In this document: positions 17,826 to 26,064 of the stretch, piece by piece
Position numbering within the stretch: the stretch's first letter is position 1
Layout: each line of letters starts with the position of its first letter
DNA from: Acidobacteriota bacterium
GTDB taxonomy: Bacteria > Acidobacteriota > Holophagae > Acanthopleuribacterales > Acanthopleuribacteraceae
Assembly (NCBI GenBank): GCA_020439745.1
Contig: JAGQSC010000035.1
Span: forward strand, 110,724 to 174,723
DNA: 64,000 nucleotides
Direction of reading: 5' to 3'
The notes under the pieces: model-generated
Told to the model about the DNA's origin: nothing
The model's database searches: none
The model's input: only the letters and a program-made list of their open reading frames with translations
Position numbers and translations under genes: made by a program

Positions 17826-20005
17826 TGGAGTGCTCCTGTTTCATACTCAGTGACCGCGCGCACCAGTTCATCCGCATCGTAAATGGGCGCCTGGCAGCTA
17901 AAATTGCGACACACATAAGCCGTTGCTTTATGGCCTTTTGCGCGCTGTTCAGCCACAAAAGGTGCCGAATCCGACAATCCTGGTTTGTGCACCAACACAA
18001 CGGTCTCTGGCGTGTAAACGCGATTGAGCCGATGCACCATTTCCTCAACAGGCCCGGCTAAGACGACTTCCTTTTTTGGAGCGAAGGCGTACCACAGGGC
18101 TGACAACAACTGGGTATGGCCTGAAGGATATCGGCGAACTTGATTCGAGAACGCCTTGAATACGCCCCAGGCTTGGTCACGGTAGTTGGTGTTACCCGTG
18201 TAATGCGATAACCACAACAGGTTTTGAGCCATTACAGAATTACCTGAAGGAATGGCACCATCATAAATGTCTTTGTGCCGGACGATTAGGTCTGTGTGAT
18301 CAGACGCCGTTTGGAAAAACCCACCGCGTTCGAAATCGCCAAATTCGGTGATCACGGTGTCAGTCAACTTGATTGCCGATTTCAAGTGGTCCGGATCATG
18401 ATTCGCCGCATAGAGCTCCAGGAGCCCCCAGATGGTGAACGCATAGTCTTCCAAGTGGGCAGGGAGACCCGCTTCGCCGTTGCGCCATCGCTTGAGAAGA
18501 TGCTCGCCAGACATGAGATTGCTGCGAACGAAGAACCACGCCCTTTCAGCGCTCTTGACGTATTCGGGTTCGGCCAACACGCGACCCGCACGAGCGTATG
18601 CGGCAATCATCAAGCCATTCCAGTCGGTCAAGACTTTGTCGTCTTTGAGTGGGTGGATGCGCTTTGATCTGTCTACAAAAAGAGACCTGCGTATCTTGTC
18701 TATTTTGATATTCAGTTCAGAAAACCCAAGGCCAATCCTCTTGGCAATGAGCTCGGTGTTCTCTTTCAGGTGAGGAATGGATTCGCCGGTCTTGGCACCT
18801 GTAGCCTGATCACGAAAATTTCCGCCCGGTATGATCTGAAAGAGATCGCAAAAGAGTTTTGCATCTTCAGCAGACAGTGTTCTCGACACCGACTCAGGCG
18901 TCCAAACATAAAACTTGCCCTCTTCACCTTCGCTGTCCGCATCTTCAGCAGAATAAAATCCACCCGCGGGATCGGTCATGTCTCGCGACACATAGGTGAG
19001 CACGTCACGGGCAATTTGCGCGATGGCTTCATCATGGGTTACCTGAAAGGTTTCCAGGCATGCGATGACCAATAATGCCTGATCGTAAAGCATCTTTTCA
19101 AAGTGAGGGAGCAACCAGTTGTCGTCCGTTGCGTAGCGGTGAAAACCAAATCCTACCTGATCAAAGATGCCTCCGTTCCTCATGGCTTTTAGCGTGTGTA
19201 ATACCATCTCAACGCCTACATGTGAGGACTGAGACCGAGCCATGCGCAATAGGAAGGTGAGGTTGTGAGGGGTAGGGAACTTTGGCGCTTGGGAAAAGCC
19301 ACCGTATTGTTTATCGTATCGTGCTTCCAATTGCGTGAAGGCTTCTTGTAGAAGTTCTCTGGGAAGCATGTCACCGGTTGGGATTTGCGTGACTTGTTGC
19401 AGATGTTGTGACATCCGTTCGGCGGCCTGGTTCAACTGCAAGCGTTCATGAGACCAGAGTTCGTGAATACGTGGAAGCAAATCCATCATGCCTGGACGAT
19501 TGTAATGACCCAATTTTGGAAAATAGGTACCCACGAAAAAGGGCTTTAGGTCGTGATTCAGTATTGCGGTTAACGGCCAACCGCCGCTTCCCGTTGCGGC
19601 CTGACATGCGGTCATGTAAATGGCATCGATATCGGGACGCTCTTCCCGATCCACTTTGACCGCCACAAAATACTGGTTCAACAAAGATGCGACCTGTGGA
19701 TCTTCAAACGACTCGTGCTCCATGACGTGACACCAGTGGCAGGTGGCGTATCCGATGGATAGGAAAATGGGCTTGTCTTCTTGTTTGGCTCGATCGAATG
19801 CCGCTTGGCCCCAGGGATACCAATCCACTGGATTTGCCGCATGTTGTAACAAATAAGGACTTAACTCGAAGACCAATCGGTTCCAGTTAGGGCCCCCGTC
19901 AGGAGGTAACTGGGCACGTGTTTTCGGAGAGGGGAGTGTGGGTCTCTGTTGGCTCATTAACAATCCACAAATGAAGAAACACAGCACCATCGGACGCATG
20001 AACAC
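17822..20005 (-). CDS. DUF255 thioredoxin-domain protein (YyaL/SPATA20 family)
   Basis: 727 residues. The N-terminal hydrophobic stretch ([15 protein letters not shown]) suggests export. A thioredoxin-like DUF255 domain follows, with [17 protein letters not shown] and the redox motif [12 protein letters not shown] (C89 and C92). The remaining 450 residues form an (alpha/alpha) toroid like those of N-acylglucosamine epimerases and glycoside hydrolases. The family's biochemical role is not established. GTG 20005 or ATG 19999 can both serve as start; the SD is weak. It lies 15 bp after the nitrilase-fusion gene and overlaps the AhpD-like gene. Confidence 0.88.
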   Translation of the reverse strand: MFMRPMVLCFFICGLLMSQQRPTLPSPKTRAQLPPDGGPNWNRLVFELSPYLLQHAANPVDWYPWGQAAFDRAKQEDKPIFLSIGYATCHWCHVMEHESFEDPQVASLLNQYFVAVKVDREERPDIDAIYMTACQAATGSGGWPLTAILNHDLKPFFVGTYFPKLGHYNRPGMMDLLPRIHELWSHERLQLNQAAERMSQHLQQVTQIPTGDMLPRELLQEAFTQLEARYDKQYGGFSQAPKFPTPHNLTFLLRMARSQSSHVGVEMVLHTLKAMRNGGIFDQVGFGFHRYATDDNWLLPHFEKMLYDQALLVIACLETFQVTHDEAIAQIARDVLTYVSRDMTDPAGGFYSAEDADSEGEEGKFYVWTPESVSRTLSAEDAKLFCDLFQIIPGGNFRDQATGAKTGESIPHLKENTELIAKRIGLGFSELNIKIDKIRRSLFVDRSKRIHPLKDDKVLTDWNGLMIAAYARAGRVLAEPEYVKSAERAWFFVRSNLMSGEHLLKRWRNGEAGLPAHLEDYAFTIWGLLELYAANHDPDHLKSAIKLTDTVITEFGDFERGGFFQTASDHTDLIVRHKDIYDGAIPSGNSVMAQNLLWLSHYTGNTNYRDQAWGVFKAFSNQVRRYPSGHTQLLSALWYAFAPKKEVVLAGPVEEMVHRLNRVYTPETVVLVHKPGLSDSAPFVAEQRAKGHKATAYVCRNFSCQAPIYDADELVRAVTEYETGALQ

Positions 20006-20020
20006 ATCTTAGCACTCACT

Positions 20021-21577
20021 TTATTCGGCATCGTTCCACTGGATCGAGTAGAGATCCAAGCGACGATCCCTCAGATTGCGGACGCTGCCTTGATGTCTGA
20101 GCTTCTTGATCAGTTCCAAATCCAAGTCCACCATCAATGTCATTTCGGTGTTGGGTGTGGCTTCAGCCACCGTTGCATCATGCGGAAAAGAGAAATCGGA
20201 CGGACTGAACACGGCCGACTGGCTGTATTGAATATCCATGTTGGAAATTTTCGGGATGTTACCCACGCTGCCCGAAATCACGACAAAACACTCGTTTTCA
20301 ATAGCACGAGCCTGAGCACATCGGCGCACGCGCAAATAGGCGTTCTTGGTGTCGGTCCAGTATGGAACGAAAATGATGTTGACGCCTTGTTCGGCCAATA
20401 AGCGCGAGAGTTCCGGAAACTCAATGTCGTAGCAAATAAGAATTGCGATCTTACCCACATCAGTTTGGAAGACGTTCAGTTTGTTGCCGCCTTTGAGCCC
20501 CCAGTACTGAATCTCATCAGGTGTGACGTGCAGCTTGTATTGCTCGTCCCAGGTACCATCACGTCGACACAGGAACGACACGTTGTAGAGTGAGTGATAG
20601 CGGTATTCAGGCATGCTGCCACTGATGATGTTGATGTTGTAATCAATGGCCAGCTTGATAAATCGCTCGCGGATTTGAGCGGTAAAACCCGAAAGCGCGC
20701 GAATAGCGTCTGCGTCGCTCATTTCTGCGAACTGTGCCATTAACGGCGCATTGAAGTATTCGGGGAACAGGGCAAAGTCAGCATTGTAATTGGCCATCAC
20801 ATCAACAAAGTATTCCATCTGATCGAACAGGTCATCCAGCTTGGGCATGGTTCGCATTTGCCATTGGAGCGCGCCCACGCGAACCACGGACTTCTGGGTA
20901 CCAATGAGGAGGGGTTTGGGCTCGTAATAGATGTTGTTCCATTCCAGCAACACGGCGTAGGTGTGACTTTGGACATCTTGCGGCGAGTAGTCCTTTACCA
21001 GACGCCGTACGTGAAAGTCGTTGGCCAGTTGAAAGCTGAGGATAGGGTCACGAATCTCCTTTTGTCGGACCCTGTCTATGTAACGCTGGGGCGTAATGCT
21101 CTTGGCGTATTTGTTATAGCCAGGTATGCGACCACCCACCAACATGCGTCGCAAATTGAGGTTTTCGCAGAGCTCTTTCCGCGCGTCGTAGAGTCGCCTT
21201 CCCAGACGCATGTCCCGGTAGGTCGGGTCTACGAACATGTCCAGACCATAGAGTGTATCTCCACTGGGATCATGGGTTGTCAGGTAGCCGTTGCCTGTGA
21301 TTTGTTCGTAGGTGTGATCATCACCAAACTTCTCGTAGTCGACTATCAGGCTTAGCGCCGCTCCCACCACCTGACCTTTGTCTTCAATACAAATCTGGCC
21401 TTCCGGGAAACGGTTGATCTGAGAGGTGAATTGGCGTTTCTGCCAAGGTCCCATATCGGGGTAGACCTTCTTCATGATGGCCGCGACACCGTCATAGTCG
21501 CTGGCTTTCAAGTTCCGCAGGATGAGCTGATGCTCAAGCGTTTTCTTCTTTTTTGATTTGGTGGGTTTCTTGGCCAT
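20021..21577 (-). CDS. GNAT acetyltransferase-carbon-nitrogen hydrolase fusion
   Basis: 518 residues. Residues about 15-215 form a GNAT N-acetyltransferase domain (DMFVDPTYRDMRLGRRLYDARKEL holds the acetyl-CoA loop). Residues about 230-510 form a nitrilase-superfamily domain with the Glu-Lys-Cys triad: E273 in FPEYFN, K348 in DEQYKLHVTPDE and C382 in ILICYDIEFPE. This two-domain architecture is a known family; its substrate is not established. The N-terminus is strongly basic (KKPTKSKKKK). The ATG is 6 bp downstream of the DUF4846 gene stop. Activity is expected to be cytoplasmic. Confidence 0.9.
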   Translation of the reverse strand: MAKKPTKSKKKKTLEHQLILRNLKASDYDGVAAIMKKVYPDMGPWQKRQFTSQINRFPEGQICIEDKGQVVGAALSLIVDYEKFGDDHTYEQITGNGYLTTHDPSGDTLYGLDMFVDPTYRDMRLGRRLYDARKELCENLNLRRMLVGGRIPGYNKYAKSITPQRYIDRVRQKEIRDPILSFQLANDFHVRRLVKDYSPQDVQSHTYAVLLEWNNIYYEPKPLLIGTQKSVVRVGALQWQMRTMPKLDDLFDQMEYFVDVMANYNADFALFPEYFNAPLMAQFAEMSDADAIRALSGFTAQIRERFIKLAIDYNINIISGSMPEYRYHSLYNVSFLCRRDGTWDEQYKLHVTPDEIQYWGLKGGNKLNVFQTDVGKIAILICYDIEFPELSRLLAEQGVNIIFVPYWTDTKNAYLRVRRCAQARAIENECFVVISGSVGNIPKISNMDIQYSQSAVFSPSDFSFPHDATVAEATPNTEMTLMVDLDLELIKKLRHQGSVRNLRDRRLDLYSIQWNDAE

Positions 21578-21583
21578 GGCTCC

Positions 21584-22381
21584 TCAGTTTTGGGGAAGTC
21601 GATAAATTTGGGGTGGGTCAAAGGTCCATTCAGGTGTGATCAATATGCGGGTCACGGGGCGATACCAGGGCCCCTCATCACCTTTGAGAATATGGATTTG
21701 TTGTGCAGGCATGTAGGACTGTGCGAGCAAAAAGACACTTTCACCCAAGTCGTTCTGAGCCTGGTCCACCACCAACACGGCGTGTCCGGGGAATCCAGGT
21801 TGAATCACCACATCGCCAATGGTCATGTCTCCGGCCTCCACACGCGGCAGTTGGCGTGAAAGCGATGCGGTACCCGCATAAATGAACACGGTTGTCAGGA
21901 ACCGCCTGAAATTCGCATAGCTCTCATCCGGTCTGGCTTTATTGTGCCATTCTACATGTGCTTGTTTCACGGTGGGTCTTAGGCCCTGAGACCAGTCCCG
22001 CCAGGTGCAGGTGTCCCCACTTGTGAAGTCGTAACTGATCAGATCGAATGCTTGAGCTTGGAAGAGGTATTCGGCGTGCAATCTTATGACCGCATCAGCG
22101 CATTGTTGCAGGTTGGCATGACCCACATCGATGTCAATCACCGCAAAATGGGCATTCTGATTGCGTTTGAGGGTTCCGTTGTACAGATGGACCGGGGTGC
22201 CGCCCGGGAGCAGTGGGAGCATGCGCAGCCACGAGCCAAATGAGCCGTCCTGCAGCGGTAACCGGATGTATCCTGAGGGCGGTTCGATGTCAGATACTTG
22301 TCTCTCAATAGGCTGATGTTCCCAATGGTATGGCTGAGCCTGCAGGCACATGCAAAGCCACAATAGGGTTAATCCTCGCAA
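21584..22381 (-). CDS. DUF4846 domain protein, exported
   Basis: 265 residues. MRGLTLLWLCMCLQAQP is a signal peptide. The body matches the DUF4846 family, most clearly in GFPGHAVLVVDQAQNDLGESVFLLAQSYMPAQQIHILKGD and in YEWL-like segments around HAEYLFQAQAFDLISYDFTSG. The family is seen in Bacteroidota and related bacteria and has no assigned activity. A conserved Cys (GDTCTWRDW) and His residues may form an active site, but I cannot tell. It overlaps the Rieske gene end by 13 bp and sits 6 bp before the nitrilase fusion. Confidence 0.82.
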   Translation of the reverse strand: MRGLTLLWLCMCLQAQPYHWEHQPIERQVSDIEPPSGYIRLPLQDGSFGSWLRMLPLLPGGTPVHLYNGTLKRNQNAHFAVIDIDVGHANLQQCADAVIRLHAEYLFQAQAFDLISYDFTSGDTCTWRDWSQGLRPTVKQAHVEWHNKARPDESYANFRRFLTTVFIYAGTASLSRQLPRVEAGDMTIGDVVIQPGFPGHAVLVVDQAQNDLGESVFLLAQSYMPAQQIHILKGDEGPWYRPVTRILITPEWTFDPPQIYRLPQN

Positions 22382-22725
22382 AATGGGTCCTCCCGGTCTG
22401 GGTCAGCCTGAGTGCCGGAATCCACGTCCACCCAAACAAATCCATCCTCTAGCTTAACCCGATAACACATCAGGTCGTAGTGAGACCCGACATCGCTAAC
22501 CCCGTCGCACAACCGGAAACGCCAATGGTGGAGGGGGCAATAAACGACACCCTGGGACACCCTGCCTTGATGCAAGTCACCTTCTTGATGAGGACAACTG
22601 TTGTCGATGGCAAAGAGCCCATCAGCCGTGTGAAAAATCCCTAGATACGCGCCATCCACCGAGCAACCGTGACTGGCGCCCAATGGGAGATCACTAATGG
22701 GGCATACCTTAGTCCACAACGTCAA
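22369..22725 (-). CDS. Rieske [2Fe-2S] ferredoxin-like protein
   Basis: About 118 residues. The cluster-binding motifs are intact: CPHQEGDL, then CPLHHWRF, giving two Cys and two His ligands. The short length matches the small NirD/ferredoxin-like Rieske proteins that pass electrons to oxygenases or reductases. The frame is open upstream, but that part overlaps the propeller gene and shows no Rieske homology. TTG 22725 and TTG 22719 are both possible starts, with AAGGAG about 20 bp upstream, so the start is approximate. The C-terminus is rich in Asp and Glu. No partner oxygenase is adjacent. Confidence 0.83.
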   Translation of the reverse strand: MTLWTKVCPISDLPLGASHGCSVDGAYLGIFHTADGLFAIDNSCPHQEGDLHQGRVSQGVVYCPLHHWRFRLCDGVSDVGSHYDLMCYRVKLEDGFVWVDVDSGTQADPDREDPFCED

Positions 22726-23743
22726 ATGCCCATGTTTGCGCGGCTCCTTTTTCGCGATCAAAGAGCAATAGAAATCGAGAACTGACTGAAAGCCCATCGG
22801 CAAAGAACGGTGCACGGAACAGATCAAAGGAATCAGATCCATGAGTGAACCGCATCAAGTATGTTAGGCGATTCCCAAAGTCGACGTACATCACCCAAAG
22901 TCGATCCTCGGATACTTCGATGTCTACGGCATAGACGTCCCCCAAAAGCGTCGTATCCAACTCAAAGAGGTGATCGATGATGCCGTCTTCCCGGTAGCTG
23001 GCAATTCTATTACCCGCCAAATTCACAAATTCAAACGTCCAGTCCTGTCGAATAGCGACGCAGCCGCTGCGAAACTTGATGGGGTCATCGTGCTCCGGCG
23101 TTTCAAAAAAGACATAACTGCGAAACTTCTTGCCTTGCTCGTTCAAGCGAATTAGCGATCGCGGTTGTTGCGGCTGAATCACCAGGGCGTGGTTGCCCGG
23201 CCCAATGACAGCGTTTGTGTAGTTGCCAGTTTGAAAGTGATCGATGAGCACACCTTGTCGATTGATGACTTCAATATCCGTTCGATTGTCTTGGCTGATG
23301 TAGATGCGATCCTGCCAACATGCCAAACGAGTGGGTCTATTGAGTTGAAGACCCGTTTCGGCAGGACCAAAGATCTCTGTGCCGTACTTGGGATGATTAA
23401 ATCGCACGATTTGTTGATGGTCCGGAAAACACAGAACCACGTCGTGATCCGGAGTGAGTAGCGCATCGGCCAACGGCTGGTGAAGTTGGGCACCGGGCGG
23501 CAGAACCTGATTGCCCATCTGAAACGATAAGCCCCGGGCACGGCCCGGCAATAACAACGGCGGTTGGTGGATCGTGATGCGCGTGGTAGGGATCTCAATG
23601 ATCTCGTAGGGGACCTCTTCAGCATCTGGAACTGGGGCCTCATCAACAGGGGTCGATGGTTCTTCCGGCTTCGGTCCTTCAGGCTCCCTTTGCGTGCAGG
23701 TGATCAACAAGCAAGCAAGCAAAAGCCATTTAACCAAGTGCAT
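22709..23743 (-). CDS. Beta-propeller protein with lipoprotein-like signal
   Basis: 344 residues. MHLVKWLLLACLLITCTQ is a hydrophobic leader ending in LITC, which could be a lipobox with Thr before the Cys, or a plain signal peptide. A Pro/Glu-rich linker (EPEGPKPEEPSTPVDEAP) follows, then about 270 residues resembling a six-bladed NHL/TolB-type propeller with repeats such as DHDVVLCFPDHQQIVRFNHPKYG and DRIYISQDNRTDIEVINRQG. Function is unknown. ATG 23743 falls within the end of the upstream cystathionine lyase gene (14 bp overlap), implying co-transcription. Confidence 0.72.
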   Translation of the reverse strand: MHLVKWLLLACLLITCTQREPEGPKPEEPSTPVDEAPVPDAEEVPYEIIEIPTTRITIHQPPLLLPGRARGLSFQMGNQVLPPGAQLHQPLADALLTPDHDVVLCFPDHQQIVRFNHPKYGTEIFGPAETGLQLNRPTRLACWQDRIYISQDNRTDIEVINRQGVLIDHFQTGNYTNAVIGPGNHALVIQPQQPRSLIRLNEQGKKFRSYVFFETPEHDDPIKFRSGCVAIRQDWTFEFVNLAGNRIASYREDGIIDHLFELDTTLLGDVYAVDIEVSEDRLWVMYVDFGNRLTYLMRFTHGSDSFDLFRAPFFADGLSVSSRFLLLFDREKGAAQTWAFDVVD

Positions 23744-24863
23744 GATCGATGTCTGCCAACAGGTCTTCGATATCCTCAATGCCAACCGAGAGTCGAATCA
23801 GTCCGTCCACGATGCCGAGTCTTTGACGCACTTCGGGTGGGACTGAAGCATGAGTCATGACGGCGGGATGACATACCAGCGACTCCACACCACCCAACGA
23901 CTCTGCCAGCGTGAATACGCGGAACCGGCTGAGAATATCTCGTGCGCGGTCTAGATTGGCGACTGAAAAGCTGATAATGGCTCCAAACGAACCCATTTGC
24001 GACAACGCCAACTCCCGTTGTGGATAATTGGGTAATCCGGGATACCAAACCTGGTCAACACGGGTGTTTCCGTCAAGAAATGCCGCGATTTCACGAGCAT
24101 TTGATTCATGTCGATCCATGCGCACAGCCAAGGTCTTAATCCCGCGCAAGGTAAGCCAAGAATCCATGGGCCCCAAGATCGCGCCCGCGGAGTTCTGGAT
24201 GAAATGAAGCGGTTCTCGCCATTTTTCGTCTCGTGCAACCAGGACACCGCCCACTGAATCGGAGTGGCCGTTGACGTACTTGGTGGTGCTGTGAACCACG
24301 AAATCGGCACCTAGCTCTAAGGGTCGCTGCCGATAGGGTGTGGCGAACGTATTGTCCACACACAAGAGCGCACCCTGTTGACGGGCGACCTCGGCTACAG
24401 CTTTGATATCGGTCAAGGTAAGCATGGGATTGGTGGGTGTCTCCACAAAAACCAGCTTGGTTTCGGGTCTGAAGGCCGCTTTCAGATTGTCGCTACGAGA
24501 TGTATCGACATAACTGAATTCAAAGCCAAAACGCTTGAGTATTCGTTCAAACAAACGGAAGGTGCCGCCGTACGTGTTGGCGGTCACTATGAAATGGTCG
24601 CCGGATTGGAAAAGCGACATTAACGCGTTGATGGCTGCCATTCCGGAAGAAAAGGCGAATCCGGCGGCACCCTTTTCGAGTGCAGCCATATTGTCTTCTA
24701 GCGCTTGGCGGGTGGGGTTCTTTGTCCGCGCGTATTCGTATCCTTTATGTTGGCCCAGCCCCTCTTGCTGGTAGGTGGACGTCTGATAGATGGGTACCAT
24801 GACGGCGCCCGAAAGCGGGTCAGGCCACTGGCCTGCATGAATGGCATCTGTTGAAAAACCCAT
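23730..24863 (-). CDS. Cystathionine gamma-lyase/synthase (Cys/Met PLP enzyme)
   Basis: 377 residues, a full-length Cys/Met metabolism PLP-dependent enzyme. YEYARTKNPTR binds phosphate of the neighbouring subunit's cofactor, FSSGMAAI contacts PLP, VDNTFATPY holds the PLP-pyridine Asp, and HSTTKYVNGHSD carries the Schiff-base lysine K195. The adjacent upstream gene encodes a cystathionine beta-synthase-like enzyme, 1 bp away. Together they would convert homocysteine and serine to cysteine via cystathionine, which favours gamma-lyase; gamma-synthase activity cannot be excluded by sequence. Confidence 0.9.
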   Translation of the reverse strand: MGFSTDAIHAGQWPDPLSGAVMVPIYQTSTYQQEGLGQHKGYEYARTKNPTRQALEDNMAALEKGAAGFAFSSGMAAINALMSLFQSGDHFIVTANTYGGTFRLFERILKRFGFEFSYVDTSRSDNLKAAFRPETKLVFVETPTNPMLTLTDIKAVAEVARQQGALLCVDNTFATPYRQRPLELGADFVVHSTTKYVNGHSDSVGGVLVARDEKWREPLHFIQNSAGAILGPMDSWLTLRGIKTLAVRMDRHESNAREIAAFLDGNTRVDQVWYPGLPNYPQRELALSQMGSFGAIISFSVANLDRARDILSRFRVFTLAESLGGVESLVCHPAVMTHASVPPEVRQRLGIVDGLIRLSVGIEDIEDLLADIDHALG

Positions 24864-24864
24864 C

Positions 24865-25794
24865 TTAGGACCTCACCAACTTGGTAACCCATTCTTTGCT
24901 AAGGTACCGTTCCAAGCCATCGGGTAAGACCGTCAACACCGTTTTACCGGGACCCAGTTCATGACATAACTCGATGGCAGCGTCCAGGTTGGCTCCGGAT
25001 GACCCTCCTAAAAGGAGCCCCAATTTGAGGGCGGCTTCCTTGACACGCTTAAACGATTGAGCGTCTTTTACCGTCACGATTCGATCAGCCAGATCCAAGT
25101 CAAGGGTATCGGGTACAAAGCTATTGCCAATACCCTCCACCTCGTAACTGCCTTTGGGGTCGCCGGCAAAGACGCTGCCCAGTGGTTGGACACACCAGCA
25201 TTGAGGGGTAGGGTGGTTGTTGCGCAACCAACGTGCCAGCCCAGTAAAGGTACCGCCGGTTCCAGACCCAACCGCCAAACCGTCTGGATAATATCCCAAC
25301 TGTTCATGAACCTCTGGGCCCAAAAAATGTTCTGCCTGGTCGGGATTGGCGGGGTTCTCAAATTGTTGTGGGATGAAACAATGGCCCGTTCGTTCCGCGT
25401 AGTCGTGCGCTTGTTTTATACAACCAGGCATGCCCAGATCCTTGTCAACCAGGACCACTTCAGCGCCCAGCAGCTGCATGCAGACGATTTTTTCTTTGCT
25501 CATGCGGTCGGGCACAAAAAACACGGTTTTATAACCTTTCAAGTTGCCTACCAACGCCAGGCCGATCCCCGTGTTGCCGGCCGTTGGCTCGACAATGGTC
25601 ATGCCCTTCCGCAGTAATCCCGCCTCTTCAGCAGCCTCGATCATGGCCTTCGCCGGACGATCTTTGATACTGCCACCTGGATTAAAAAGTTCGAGTTTGG
25701 CCACCAGTCGCGCCGACGCTCGACCGGTCAATGGTGTGCAGTCCAGTAACGGAGTTTTGCCGATCAATTCGATCAATGAATGATTAATATGCAT
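24865..25794 (-). CDS. Cystathionine beta-synthase/cysteine synthase family enzyme
   Basis: 309 residues, fold type II PLP enzyme. K44 in PGGSIKDRPA is the Schiff-base lysine, PTAGNTGIGLAL contacts the substrate, and GSGTGGTFTG binds the cofactor phosphate. VEGIGNSFVPDTLD resembles the corresponding segment of cystathionine beta-synthases more than that of CysK/CysM. There is no C-terminal CBS regulatory domain, so no S-adenosylmethionine control is expected. ATG 25794 is preceded by GAGG at 6 bp; a TTG four codons upstream is less likely. It is the first gene of a long minus-strand run. Confidence 0.88.
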   Translation of the reverse strand: MHINHSLIELIGKTPLLDCTPLTGRASARLVAKLELFNPGGSIKDRPAKAMIEAAEEAGLLRKGMTIVEPTAGNTGIGLALVGNLKGYKTVFFVPDRMSKEKIVCMQLLGAEVVLVDKDLGMPGCIKQAHDYAERTGHCFIPQQFENPANPDQAEHFLGPEVHEQLGYYPDGLAVGSGTGGTFTGLARWLRNNHPTPQCWCVQPLGSVFAGDPKGSYEVEGIGNSFVPDTLDLDLADRIVTVKDAQSFKRVKEAALKLGLLLGGSSGANLDAAIELCHELGPGKTVLTVLPDGLERYLSKEWVTKLVRS

Positions 25795-25826
25795 GCCCGT
25801 CCTCAAGTGATTCGTTCACTGGGCTA

Positions 25827-25855
25827 AGTCTACCTTTGGCCATGCTGTTCGGCAA
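25827..25855 (-). promoter_or_regulatory. Promoter of the cystathionine gene pair
   Basis: Read on the minus strand, TTGCCG and TAGACT are separated by 17 bp, about 30 bp before the ATG. No transcription-factor site or riboswitch structure is evident beside it. Confidence 0.42.
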
Positions 25856-25963
25856 GTATGAGACGGACAAGGGAACGGTACGAAGGAATACACGGCACCC
25901 TGGGCGCGATCCCAATAAAAGTCTCACTTAAGCATTGCGCGCGATGTAATTGTGGCGTAAGTT

Positions 25964-25992
25964 TTGAGTTAGCGGATTCTAAGTTTTAATCC
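25964..25992 (+). promoter_or_regulatory. Possible promoter of the TonB-dependent receptor
   Basis: TTGAGT and TAATCC have a 17-bp spacer; TTTAAT two bases upstream is an alternative -10. The leader would be about 70 nt. The hexamers are only moderate. Confidence 0.3.
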
Positions 25993-26064
25993 TAGAGGCA
26001 AAGAGATGGGTTATAGTCAACCCGATTCTGAACGCTCAATCACTTATTTTTGGGAGGAGTGAGC

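Noticed and set aside
20858..21355. A 165-codon plus-strand open frame
   Set aside because: Antisense to the GNAT-nitrilase gene, whose triad and domains are intact.
25795..26064. SAM or cobalamin riboswitch ahead of the cystathionine genes or the TonB receptor
   Set aside because: I could find neither conserved box sequences nor a convincing multi-stem layout; only promoter-like hexamers are seen.
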